Of a stretch of DNA of 45,384 nucleotides, positions 26,597-33,584 are shown one piece after another. Numbering within the stretch: position 1 is the first letter of the stretch; the number at the start of each line of letters is the position of its first letter. The position numbers and the translations under genes are program-made. The notes below the pieces were generated by a model. The model did no database searches, had not been told where the DNA came from, and saw nothing but the letters and a program-made list of their open reading frames with translations. This stretch comes from Caulobacter sp. CCH9-E1 (GTDB lineage Bacteria; Pseudomonadota; Alphaproteobacteria; Caulobacterales; Caulobacteraceae), in the NCBI RefSeq assembly GCF_001556515.1, contig NZ_LSJA01000075.1, positions 1 through 45,384 of the forward strand, read 5' to 3'.

Positions 26597-26974
26597 CTAG
26601 GACGGCTCGCCCTGGCTCAAGGCCTCGATCTGGCGCGCCGGGTCCGCCTCGATGGCGCGCCATAGCGCACCGGCAAGAAGGTCCTGGTAGGCGGCCAGGG
26701 CGGTGACGGCTGCGCTCCGCTCCAAGGCCATGATCAATACGGCGTGCGCGGCGATCAAGGGCAGGTCACGCGTTGCGGTGACATCCTGATGCACCGCAAT
26801 CGCGGCGAGCGCCGCGCGGCGCGTCCAACCGTCCAGCGGCCCGGTCAGTTCAGCGACCAGCACGGGGCCCTCGACTTCGCGTCGCACGCAGAAACCAAGC
26901 GCCAGGACGCCGCGGCGAGATACGGCCCGCCAGTAGTCGATCGGTTCCAATTCGGGGTTCGGCGGCTGCGTCAT
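26597..26974 (-). CDS. Unknown protein upstream of the protease-like gene
   Basis: This 125-residue protein (ATG 26974) is mostly helical, with a long Ala/Leu-rich part (LIAAHAVLIMALERSAAVTA) that looks amphipathic more than membrane-spanning. No motif is recognised. It is followed closely by the trypsin-like gene, suggesting a shared transcript. There is no good ribosome-binding site before the ATG. Confidence 0.6.
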   Translation of the reverse strand: MTQPPNPELEPIDYWRAVSRRGVLALGFCVRREVEGPVLVAELTGPLDGWTRRAALAAIAVHQDVTATRDLPLIAAHAVLIMALERSAAVTALAAYQDLLAGALWRAIEADPARQIEALSQGEPS

Positions 26975-27019
26975 TGGGAGGTTTATAGCGCCACGATGAC
27001 GAACGCCTACGGTCCGAGG

Positions 27020-28090
27020 CTAGACGGGTAGGGTGGCCTGGGCCTCGATCGGGGCCGGAGCGAAGCTCGACACGGTCACGCCCAACAATCGCACGCCCGC
27101 GCGCAAAGGGTACACTGATCGCACCAGATCCTGGGCCACGCCTTTCAGGGTCGTCGCGTCAGCGATGACGTTGGGCAAAGAGCGCCGCCGCGTGGCCTGC
27201 TCGAAGTCGGCATACTTGATCTTCACCGTCGCTGTGCGCCCAAACGCCTGGGTCTTTTCGCACCAGCCGAACACCTTGTCGGCCAAGGCGGCGATCTCGG
27301 TCTCAATGAGATCGGGATCGGTGAGGTCGGTCTCGAAGGTCGTCTCCGAGCCTGAGGACTTGCGCTCGCGATCGGGATTGACCGGGCGCTCGTCGACACC
27401 GCGGGCGATCCCGTAGAACCATGCTCCGCTGTTGCGGAAGTGGTGAACAAGGAAGTCCAGGGTCTGATTGTAGAGGTCCTCGCCGGTCTCGATGTCCAGC
27501 GCCTTCATCTTGCGCTCGGTGACTTCGCCTACGCCGTAGAAACGGCCGATCGGCAAGGTAGCCACGAAGGCTTGGCCCCGGCCAGGCGCGACCAGGAACT
27601 GGCCGTTGGGCTTGTTCTGGTCGCTAGCCATCTTGGCCAAGAACTTGTTGTAGGAGATGCCCGCCGAGGCGGTGAGGCCCGTCTCGGCCAGGATGCGCGC
27701 CCGGATCTGCCGCGCGGTCTCGGTGGCGCTGCCGACGCCGGCCTTGTCGGCGGTGACGTCGAGATAGGCCTCGTCCAGCGACAGCGGTTCGATCAGGTCG
27801 GTGAAGTCAGCGAAGATCTCGTGGATCTGGCGCGAAACAGATTTGTAGACCTCGAACCGAGGCGGCACGAAGACGAGCTGCGGGCATTTGCGTAGGGCCG
27901 TGGTTGACGGCATGGCCGATCGCACACCGAACCGTCGGGCCTCATAGCTGGCGGCCGCGACCACCCCGCGCCGTGCCCCGTGGCCAACGGCGAGGGGCTT
28001 GCCCTTAAGGCTGGGATCATCGCGCTGTTCGACCGACGCATAGAAGGCGTCCATGTCGATATGGATGATTTTGCGAGGCGGCGAGTCCAT
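27020..28090 (-). CDS. dinB: DNA polymerase IV (Y family)
   Basis: Pol IV copies past damaged bases. ATG 28090 gives 356 residues. The first metal site is IHIDMDAFYASVEQRDD near residues 9-25 and the second SLDEAYLDVT near 103-112. GISYNKFLAKMASD and the GVGEVTERKMKALDI helix-hairpin-helix follow. The little finger ends VRLLGVTVSSF. All catalytic acids are present, so it should be active, unlike ImuB. A perfect SOS box lies 24 bases upstream. There is no obvious clamp-binding motif at the very C-terminus (IEAQATLPV may serve). Confidence 0.96.
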   Translation of the reverse strand: MDSPPRKIIHIDMDAFYASVEQRDDPSLKGKPLAVGHGARRGVVAAASYEARRFGVRSAMPSTTALRKCPQLVFVPPRFEVYKSVSRQIHEIFADFTDLIEPLSLDEAYLDVTADKAGVGSATETARQIRARILAETGLTASAGISYNKFLAKMASDQNKPNGQFLVAPGRGQAFVATLPIGRFYGVGEVTERKMKALDIETGEDLYNQTLDFLVHHFRNSGAWFYGIARGVDERPVNPDRERKSSGSETTFETDLTDPDLIETEIAALADKVFGWCEKTQAFGRTATVKIKYADFEQATRRRSLPNVIADATTLKGVAQDLVRSVYPLRAGVRLLGVTVSSFAPAPIEAQATLPV

Positions 28091-28114
28091 GTCCCCAGCA
28101 AGCTAACACCCTGT

Positions 28115-28129
28115 GAACGAAACGCGAAC
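28115..28129 (-). promoter_or_regulatory. LexA (SOS) box of dinB
   Basis: On the minus strand the sequence is GTTC-GCGTTTC-GTTC, a perfect direct repeat with a 7-base spacer, 24 bases upstream of the dinB ATG. It may also affect the divergent gene at 28246, whose start is 116 bases away. Confidence 0.88.
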
Positions 28130-28245
28130 TTTCTCCTTGAGCGGGCGGCTGAGATCGGGTGAAACCACGGGTCTTGCGACGCCGCGTCGCAGCGCGAAGG
28201 GCCGCTCGGGTGGTCCATCGTGGGGCCAGTCGGGGAGTGCCAGAC

Positions 28246-28593
28246 GTGTCGCGTATCGAGGGTGAATTTCTGAGCCTGGCCCTGGAGATCGGCCTAGCCG
28301 AAGCGATTGCCGAGACCCTGCGCGACATCGATCGGGCGATGGCCGAACTACCGCCAACAGACCACGGCTCGCGCTATCGTAAGCGCCTGGAAGATCAGCG
28401 GGCCAGTTTGCGCAACCCGACCCTGCGCACGACGGCCGCTCTAGTCGTAGCGATGTGCGTTAAGAACCCGGCGCTAACGCCGAGAATCCGCAAGCCTTTC
28501 GCGCACTTGGTCGACCGGCATCCAGAGCTGATCTGGCTCTTTCCGCAGTTGCCTGCCGATCCCAAGCCGACGGAGTTGCGTCGCGCGGGCTAA
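28246..28593 (+). CDS. Unknown helical protein divergent from dinB
   Basis: The start is GTG 28246, with GGGGAG at 28232-28237. The longer upstream frame is arginine-rich and has no proper site. The 115-residue product is helical (SRIEGEFLSLALEIGLAEAI, then LRTTAALVVAMCVKNPALTP) and soluble. No family is recognised. It shares its upstream region, with the SOS box, with dinB. Confidence 0.6.
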   Translation: MSRIEGEFLSLALEIGLAEAIAETLRDIDRAMAELPPTDHGSRYRKRLEDQRASLRNPTLRTTAALVVAMCVKNPALTPRIRKPFAHLVDRHPELIWLFPQLPADPKPTELRRAG

Positions 28594-28595
28594 GC

Positions 28596-28775
28596 CTACT
28601 GCACGCGTGGCGGCGGATCGTAGGGGCGGTCGTCGTCTGGAGACAAAGGTGGTCCTGGCTCGTTGAACGGGACGATCGGCTCGTCGAGCTCAGGCGGCGG
28701 GCCGTCCGGCGGGATCTCCAGCGGTGGAGCACCAGGTTCCGGATGGGGCGGTGGGGGTGCGAACGGATCGGACAT
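28596..28775 (-). CDS. Tiny proline-rich acidic protein
   Basis: A 59-codon minus-strand gene opens at ATG 28775 and ends at TAG 28596. Nearly half of its residues are proline (SDPFAPPPPHPEPGAPPLEI near the start, YDPPPRVQ at the end) with many Asp and Glu. I recall very similar small proline-rich peptides in other alphaproteobacteria, usually unannotated. It must be disordered and could be a flexible binding peptide. Its role is unknown. Confidence 0.6.
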   Translation of the reverse strand: MSDPFAPPPPHPEPGAPPLEIPPDGPPPELDEPIVPFNEPGPPLSPDDDRPYDPPPRVQ

Positions 28776-28871
28776 GGATTACCTCATGATCCGAACGCCA
28801 GGGGCGCGCGATCGCTCCTTACGGGATCGAACGACGCCGATGATGTCGATCACGAGGAACAGACCGCCGAC

Positions 28872-29204
28872 ATGTCAGAGCGCCCGCCTTCGACGCTGAA
28901 GCGACCGCCGGAACAGCTCATTCGGCGCTTCCATCTCGGTCAGGTGGGAAGCGATACGGTGCGCACCTACCTCACCAAGGGCTATTCTCTCGCGATCTGC
29001 TGCAAGGACTGCCCTCGGTGCCTGGAATGGACTCCCGAGGATCTTGTCGAGAAATTTGGCGAGCGGACGCACATTAAGATCGCGGATATCGCCGCGCGGC
29101 TATCCTGCAGCGGCGAAGAAGGATGCAGGTCCAAGGAGGTGGCTGTCTTCCCGCATCTCTACGACGGCCCTTGGTCTTGGACCCCGCCGGACGACGAGGG
29201 CTAG
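28872..29204 (+). CDS. Cysteine-rich, probably zinc-binding protein
   Basis: ATG 28872 gives 110 residues ([19 protein letters not shown]). Upstream codons in the frame overlap the proline-rich gene and look like shadow. Cysteines cluster as [12 protein letters not shown] near residue 43 and [12 protein letters not shown] near 80, a likely zinc site. It ends in a 4-base overlap with the convergent SRAP gene. No family name is recognised. Its place beside SRAP suggests a DNA-linked role, as inference only. Confidence 0.65.
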   Translation: MSERPPSTLKRPPEQLIRRFHLGQVGSDTVRTYLTKGYSLAICCKDCPRCLEWTPEDLVEKFGERTHIKIADIAARLSCSGEEGCRSKEVAVFPHLYDGPWSWTPPDDEG

Positions 29205-29956
29205 GCGGGGACAACCTCGTCGCTCTTGCCGCCAAAGGCGACGATCTTCAGACGGTCCGGAAGCGGACGCTGGAGCGACTTGACCTCGTCCCAGGGCGCG
29301 TCGCTCATCCAGAGGTCCCACTCCTCCGGTTCGGTGAGGATCACCGGCATGGCCTTGGAGTGATAGGTCTTCACCGGCTCGGCGGAATCCGTCGTGAGGA
29401 AGCCGTAGGCCACAATCTCTTCCCAGCCCTTGCTGATCATCCGCACGCAGGCGTGGGGCGTCCAGATGCCGGCGAAGAAGGCCAGGGGGCGGCCTTCGTC
29501 CAGCGCGAACCAGACGTTCTTGCGGTCTTTCTTGTGGTCCTGATCGGGCTCGGCGAAGGAGGTGAACGGCACGAGGCAGCGACTGCCGGCGCCTAGCCAC
29601 GGCGCCCAGTGCCGGTTGGTTTTGCCCGTCTTCTTGCTGATCGCGTAGCGGATGTTGGTGGTCCCCTTGTCGGGCTCCATCTTCAGCAACTCGGCGAAGT
29701 CGAACTCCGTGCCCTTGGCGCGCAATTTGTCGGCCCGCAGCGTGGCCGCGTCGAACAGCGCTTCCTTTGATGACGGCATGCCCCACCTCGCGTCGCGCAT
29801 GATCCGCTGACCGTCTTCGCCTTGGGTGATGATCGGCGCGGCGTAGTCAGGATAGATGCCCGGCATAGGCGGCTGGTTGTTATTGAGGTCGGTCATCGCC
29901 CGCGCCAGCGCCGCCACTTCAGCGCGCGCCTTCATCAGGGCGTAGAGATTGCACAT
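29201..29956 (-). CDS. yedK: SOS response-associated peptidase (SRAP; YedK/HMCES-like)
   Basis: SRAP proteins bind abasic sites in single-stranded DNA and form a covalent link through Cys2. ATG 29956 makes MCNLYALM, placing the Cys correctly after removal of Met. Other family residues are TTNIRYAIS with the active-site Asn near 100, the Glu in FTSFAEP near 137 (most relatives have GFYEW here, so this is a divergent branch), and [14 protein letters not shown] with the catalytic His near 198. Length 251 is normal. No SOS box is seen upstream of this gene despite the family name. Confidence 0.92.
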   Translation of the reverse strand: MCNLYALMKARAEVAALARAMTDLNNNQPPMPGIYPDYAAPIITQGEDGQRIMRDARWGMPSSKEALFDAATLRADKLRAKGTEFDFAELLKMEPDKGTTNIRYAISKKTGKTNRHWAPWLGAGSRCLVPFTSFAEPDQDHKKDRKNVWFALDEGRPLAFFAGIWTPHACVRMISKGWEEIVAYGFLTTDSAEPVKTYHSKAMPVILTEPEEWDLWMSDAPWDEVKSLQRPLPDRLKIVAFGGKSDEVVPA

Positions 29957-30033
29957 TCAAGAGGTCTCCAGGCGGCCGTTCAGCCGACGCTAGCGGTCAG
30001 CCATCAAACTGCAAGCCGACGTACCGAACGTCT

Positions 30034-30387
30034 CTAGGCTGCCTTCAACCACACGCGCGCGTGCCACCATCCGCGCGGGGCGTGCTCTGGATCGCCCAGA
30101 CCATCGAAGAACATCTCCACGTGCTGGGCGCGCGGATGGTCGACAAGCGCTTGGCAGGGTGCGCCCTGGCCATGCAGCTCGACCTCGTGCGGGCGATCAG
30201 GACGGGCCTCATCGAGCGCCGGCGCGGCGTCGATCGTGCGGTCAAGCCAGATGACCAAGCCGCCATCGCGGCCGGCTTCCACATGCCGGACAGCGGGGAG
30301 GGTTTCCAGGTATCCGGGTGCGCCGACTAAGCCGTCGATTTCCACGGCAGTCAGCGGTTCAGCGGTGACGGGATGAGCGTGGTTCAT
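30034..30387 (-). CDS. Unknown protein with its own SOS box
   Basis: This 117-residue protein begins at ATG 30387. The upstream open frame is rejected because a perfect LexA box lies directly before the ATG. The product has HAHPVTAEPLTAVEIDGLVG, a strand GGLVIWLDRTID and EVELHGQGAPCQAL, ending WWHARVWLKAA. It looks like a small compact alpha/beta protein. No family is recognised. No ribosome-binding site is visible, and the box abuts the start, so the transcript may be leaderless. The SOS box makes it a candidate damage-response gene. Confidence 0.7.
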   Translation of the reverse strand: MNHAHPVTAEPLTAVEIDGLVGAPGYLETLPAVRHVEAGRDGGLVIWLDRTIDAAPALDEARPDRPHEVELHGQGAPCQALVDHPRAQHVEMFFDGLGDPEHAPRGWWHARVWLKAA

Positions 30388-30389
30388 GG

Positions 30390-30404
30390 GAACGAATATA
30401 GAAC
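30390..30404 (-). promoter_or_regulatory. LexA (SOS) box of the 117-residue gene
   Basis: On the minus strand the sequence is GTTC-TATATTC-GTTC, a perfect direct repeat with a 7-base spacer. It ends two bases before the ATG at 30387. It is the third such box in the cargo, and the only one before a gene with no known function. Confidence 0.85.
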
Positions 30405-30446
30405 ATCCTGATGTGAAAGGCGAGTCGACGTGAGGTCGCAGAGGGT

Positions 30447-30471
30447 GGCCCGAAGCACGAGGCTTCGGGCC
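30447..30471. terminator. Hairpin in the gap before the DksA-like gene end
   Basis: GGCCCGAAG and CTTCGGGCC make a perfect 9-bp stem around a 7-base loop. It lies in the 193-base gap (30388-30580) downstream of the minus-strand DksA-like gene. There is no T run, so terminator function is uncertain. Nothing else is recognised in the gap. Confidence 0.4.
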
Positions 30472-30580
30472 GGGCTCCAGGTATCGTCGCTGCTCAAAGG
30501 AATGGCGGCGAGTCAGTCCCGAGCCCATGGGGACCGCGCCGCCGCGAAGCGGGGCGCACGAGTCCCCAGTCTGATGGGGA

Positions 30581-30844
30581 TCAGCGCAGCTGGCTGTCTT
30601 TGCTGCCGCGGCGATTGATGCTGCTGAACACCACTTGCTTGTCGCGCCCAGCCTGGCACTCGATGCAGGTCCGGCAGCCGGGTAGGGCGCGTCGGCGAGC
30701 TTCGGGAATGTCCTCGCCGCACTCGACACAGAAAAAGAAGCTTTCTCCAGCGGGTAGCCGAGCACGCGCGTTGAGGACGCCGTCGGTTACCGTATCTTCG
30801 ATCTGATCGAGAACGCCCCCGTCATGGGTCCAGCCGCCTGCCAT
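30581..30844 (-). CDS. DksA/TraR-family zinc-finger protein
   Basis: This 87-residue protein (ATG 30844) has the short TraR/YbiI-like layout: an N-terminal helix (DQIEDTVTDGVLNARARL) followed by a four-cysteine zinc finger, CVECGEDIPEARRRALPG then CRTCIEC, with the family signature I-P-x-A-R. TraR-like proteins bind RNA polymerase in the secondary channel and mimic DksA plus ppGpp, and many are carried by conjugative elements. The tail (QVVFSSINRRGSKDSQ) is unremarkable. AAGGAG lies 11 bases upstream of the start. Confidence 0.85.
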   Translation of the reverse strand: MAGGWTHDGGVLDQIEDTVTDGVLNARARLPAGESFFFCVECGEDIPEARRRALPGCRTCIECQAGRDKQVVFSSINRRGSKDSQLR

Positions 30845-31000
30845 CCGTTCGAAAGCTCCTTTAATCCAGAAGCTTAGATGGTGTTTCTTCCGGCGTTCTC
30901 CAGTGGCGCGGGCGGGTTCGGGGCCATGCCAAATTGCCGCATTTCCGCGACGTCCAACGGGTTGGATGTATCACTGGCGGCAATGGAGTAGAGTTCGCGG

Positions 31001-31375
31001 ATGACCGGCAGCGATCCTCATCTCAACGCCTGGGCCATTGGCCAACTTCAGGAAACGCAGGCCCAAGTCGACCATGTGGTCTTCGATCTTGGCGTCGATA
31101 CCGATGTCGGCATCCCGGGCGCCGGCGGGGTATCGATCGCCAGCGAGGATAACAGGCAGGGCTTGCGAACGCTGTTTCTGACCGCACGCCCGGTCCTTCT
31201 GGGTCAGGTCGAGTTGCTCGCCGAGCTGATTACCCAGGCGCCCGACAAGAAACCGCATAGGAAGATCGCCAACCTATCGGCAACGCCCGATGCTCTACGA
31301 GACCTGGCGCGCGTGCTCCTCGAGGCGGCCGATGCAGCCGACGAACTGCGACCGCGTCCGACCCCTGTCGGTTAG
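31001..31375 (+). CDS. Unknown protein next to the integrase
   Basis: ATG 31001 gives 124 residues. It is soluble with mixed structure (QVDHVVFDLGVDTDVGIPGA, then LLGQVELLAELITQ) and a helical end (LRDLARVLLEAADAADEL). No family is recognised. It is convergent with the integrase gene, overlapping by 4 bases. Genes in this position can be directionality factors, but this one has no clear DNA-binding helix. Confidence 0.55.
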   Translation: MTGSDPHLNAWAIGQLQETQAQVDHVVFDLGVDTDVGIPGAGGVSIASEDNRQGLRTLFLTARPVLLGQVELLAELITQAPDKKPHRKIANLSATPDALRDLARVLLEAADAADELRPRPTPVG

Positions 31376-32490
31376 TCGTCCGGATCCGTCCACGTCTGAA
31401 GCTGGGCGACTGCCGCATGGACGGACTTGGCTTTGATGTGCGTGTAGCGGCGCAGCATTTTCCAATCCTTGTGACCGGTGATCAGGGCGACCTGCTCGAT
31501 CTTCAGGCCTGCCTCGAAGAAGCGGCTCGTGGCTTCATGGCGCGTGTCGTGGAAATGCAGGTCATCGATCTGCAGCTTGGCGGCCGTGCGCGTGAACGCC
31601 GCGCTGATCGCTGTCGCCGTGTAGGGGAAGATCCGATCGTCGAAATTGCTACGGATCGCCCGCTGCTCCTCGATCAAACCTAGAGCATCATAGCCATTGA
31701 TGTTGACGAGCGGCACACGCTGATCGTTGCCGTACTTGTCGCGCGGGTCCTTGCGGTCGCGGATGATGATGGTCTTGGCCCGCAGGTCGAGATCGCTCCA
31801 GGTGATCCGGCAGATCTCGTCCTGACGCATGGCCGTGGCGATCGCGAACTGGATGATCCGCGTCATCGGGTTGCGCTGCCAGAGGTTCTCATCGAACGAC
31901 TTGAACAGCCGATCGAGCTCTTCCTGGGTTGGGCGGCGATCGCGTTCCTGGCTTTTGCCAATCAGGCCCAGATGCTTCAGCGCCAATCGGCCCTTTTCGA
32001 TCGGCTCGATCTTGGTCTCGATCTCGTGGACGGCCGAGGCGTGGGCGAAGACCAGCTTGATCCAGCCGACATACATGCCGATCGTGACCGGGCCGGTCCC
32101 GCCCTTGGCGCGCTCGCGTCCAAAATCGATGATGAACTGCCGGTCGATCTTGGCAAAACGCGTTTCGCCAATCGTCCGGCGCAGATGGAGCAGCGCCTCA
32201 AGCTTTGTACGGCCGATGGGCTTTTTGGCTGCGGCGAGATCGTCGATGTGTAGGTCGATAAGATGGGCGAGGGACGTCTTCGTGGTCACATACGTCTTCT
32301 TCGGCGCCGCACCGTTGTCGATCGCGCTCTCCTGTGCCGTGGCCCATCGCCGCGCGTCCTCGCGTAGCTTGAACGTCTCGCTTATATAGCGCCCCTTCCG
32401 ACGGACGATGGCTCGCCAGGCGCCGGAGGGCAAATTCACAAAGGTCGCCATTTTCGTGTACGCCATGTGTACAGTGGAATGTCGGAACAT
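31372..32490 (-). CDS. int: Tyrosine recombinase (ICE integrase)
   Basis: The enzyme integrates and excises the element at dusA. The longest start, ATG 32490, gives 372 residues. ATG 32466 and 32451 are in frame and only the first has a weak AGG-like site. The N-terminal arm and SAM-like core-binding domain reach about residue 175. The catalytic domain shows ATAMRQDEICRITW with the first Arg near 218, FHDTRHEATSRF with HxxR near 312, and GHKDWKMLRRYTHI with the His near 336 and nucleophile Tyr near 345. It diverges from dusA, as in other dusA-integrated islands. Confidence 0.95.
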   Translation of the reverse strand: MFRHSTVHMAYTKMATFVNLPSGAWRAIVRRKGRYISETFKLREDARRWATAQESAIDNGAAPKKTYVTTKTSLAHLIDLHIDDLAAAKKPIGRTKLEALLHLRRTIGETRFAKIDRQFIIDFGRERAKGGTGPVTIGMYVGWIKLVFAHASAVHEIETKIEPIEKGRLALKHLGLIGKSQERDRRPTQEELDRLFKSFDENLWQRNPMTRIIQFAIATAMRQDEICRITWSDLDLRAKTIIIRDRKDPRDKYGNDQRVPLVNINGYDALGLIEEQRAIRSNFDDRIFPYTATAISAAFTRTAAKLQIDDLHFHDTRHEATSRFFEAGLKIEQVALITGHKDWKMLRRYTHIKAKSVHAAVAQLQTWTDPDD

Positions 32491-32517
32491 AGAGAAAACC
32501 TGCGTACACTCGCGTAC
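32458..32517. repeat. Four GTAC-centred repeats before the integrase
   Basis: GTAC cores with similar flanks (CGTGTACGCC, TGTGTACAGT, TGCGTACACT, CGCGTACGTT) start at 32458, 32469, 32504 and 32514. Spacings of 11, 35 and 10 bases are near whole helical turns, which suggests sites for one protein along one DNA face: recombinase arm sites, an excisionase or an autoregulator. The first two fall inside the longest possible int frame. Confidence 0.45.
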
Positions 32518-32564
32518 GTTCTTCGGTTTTCGGTATCTCCTAACGCATTGAATATACGATAAAA

Positions 32565-33581
32565 ATGACGCGATTTGAACCCCATAGATTTTCTGTTGCG
32601 CCCATGATGGACTGGACCGACCGCCACTGCCGGTCGCTGCACCGCGTGCTGTCCAGCCGCGCGCTGCTGTACAGCGAGATGGTCACGAGCGGCGCGGTGG
32701 CGCACGGCGATCGCGAGAAGCTGCTGGGCTTCGACGCCGGCCAGCATCCGGTGGCGCTGCAGCTGGGCGGTTCGGACCCCGCCGAGCTGGCCCAGGCCGC
32801 GCGGATCGGCGAGGACTGGGGCTATGACGAGATCAATCTGAACGTCGGCTGCCCTTCGGACCGCGTGCAGAGCGGCCGCTTCGGCGCCTGCCTGATGCGC
32901 GAGCCCGACCTCGTGGCCGAATGCATGGCCGCGATCAAGGACGCGGTGAAGGTCCCGGCCACGGTGAAGTGCCGGATCGGCGTCGACGACCAGGACCCGG
33001 AAGAGAGCCTCTTCACGCTTGTCGACCGTTGCGCGGCCGCCGGGATCGACAATTTCATCGTCCACGCCCGCAAGGCCTGGCTGCAAGGCCTGTCGCCCAA
33101 GGAGAACCGGGACATCCCGCCGCTGGACTATGAGCTCGTCTATCGGCTCAAGCGCGAGCGGCCGAGCCTGACCATCGCCATCAACGGCGGCGTGCCCAGC
33201 GTCGACGCGGCGCTGGAGCATCTGGCCAACGGCGTCGATGGGGTGATGCTGGGCCGCGCGGCCTATCACGAGGCGGGCCTGTTGGGCGAGGTGGACCGCC
33301 GCGTGTTCGGCCTGGATGTCGCCGATGTCGACAGTTTCGAGGCGGTCGAGCGCTATCGGCCTTATCTGGCGCGGGAGCTGGCGGCCGGAACGCATCTGGC
33401 GGCGATGACCCGGCACATGCTGGGGCTGTTCCACGGCCTGCCGGGCGCGCGGGCGTGGCGGCGCATCCTGACGGTCGAGGGCGTCAAGCCGGGCGCGGGT
33501 CTCGACGTGGTCGACCGCGCGCTGGACGCGGTGCGCGCGGCGCTGGCCTCGCGCGAGGAGCGGACAGCGCCTGTCGCCTGA
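32565..33581 (+). CDS. dusA: tRNA-dihydrouridine synthase A
   Basis: DusA reduces uridine to dihydrouridine in the tRNA D-loop using FMN. ATG 32565 gives 338 residues. FSVAPMMDWTDRHCR at the N-terminus and NLNVGCPSDRVQSGRFGACLM with the catalytic Cys near residue 99 are clear, followed by IVHARKAWLQGLSPKENR and the FMN-binding AINGGVPS and GVMLGRAAY near 205-230. The first dozen codons are markedly AT-rich and no ribosome-binding site is seen. TATACGAT at 32553-32560 could be a -10 box giving a leaderless message. The element probably supplied this 5' end and its promoter. Confidence 0.95.
   Translation: MTRFEPHRFSVAPMMDWTDRHCRSLHRVLSSRALLYSEMVTSGAVAHGDREKLLGFDAGQHPVALQLGGSDPAELAQAARIGEDWGYDEINLNVGCPSDRVQSGRFGACLMREPDLVAECMAAIKDAVKVPATVKCRIGVDDQDPEESLFTLVDRCAAAGIDNFIVHARKAWLQGLSPKENRDIPPLDYELVYRLKRERPSLTIAINGGVPSVDAALEHLANGVDGVMLGRAAYHEAGLLGEVDRRVFGLDVADVDSFEAVERYRPYLARELAAGTHLAAMTRHMLGLFHGLPGARAWRRILTVEGVKPGAGLDVVDRALDAVRAALASREERTAPVA
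32585..32625 (+). other. Likely right attachment site (attR) inside dusA
   Basis: The segment encodes FSVAPMMDWTDRHC, the conserved stretch of dusA used as a target by many islands. GC content is about 44% in the first 36 bases of the gene and about 69% in the next 36, pointing to a junction near 32,600. The exact core needs the left end, which is outside the window. Confidence 0.55.
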
Positions 33582-33584
33582 GGC

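Larger units (their letters stand above)
1..32600. mobile_element. Integrative and conjugative element in dusA (right-hand part; left end outside window)
   Basis: The segment carries a full Trb mating-pair-formation operon, an antirestriction gene, a large accessory cargo and a tyrosine recombinase lying back to back with dusA. The right boundary is placed near 32,600 because base composition jumps from AT-rich to GC-rich inside the first codons of dusA. dusA is an established integration site for prophages and genomic islands. No relaxase (TraI/VirD2) or coupling protein (TraG/VirD4) is seen, so those genes and the left attachment site should lie before position 1. The extent to the left is unknown. 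The exact crossover base cannot be fixed without the left end or an empty site. Confidence 0.85.

Noticed and set aside
1..32600. Relaxase, coupling protein or oriT of the ICE
   Set aside because: Looked for and not seen; they are probably left of the window.
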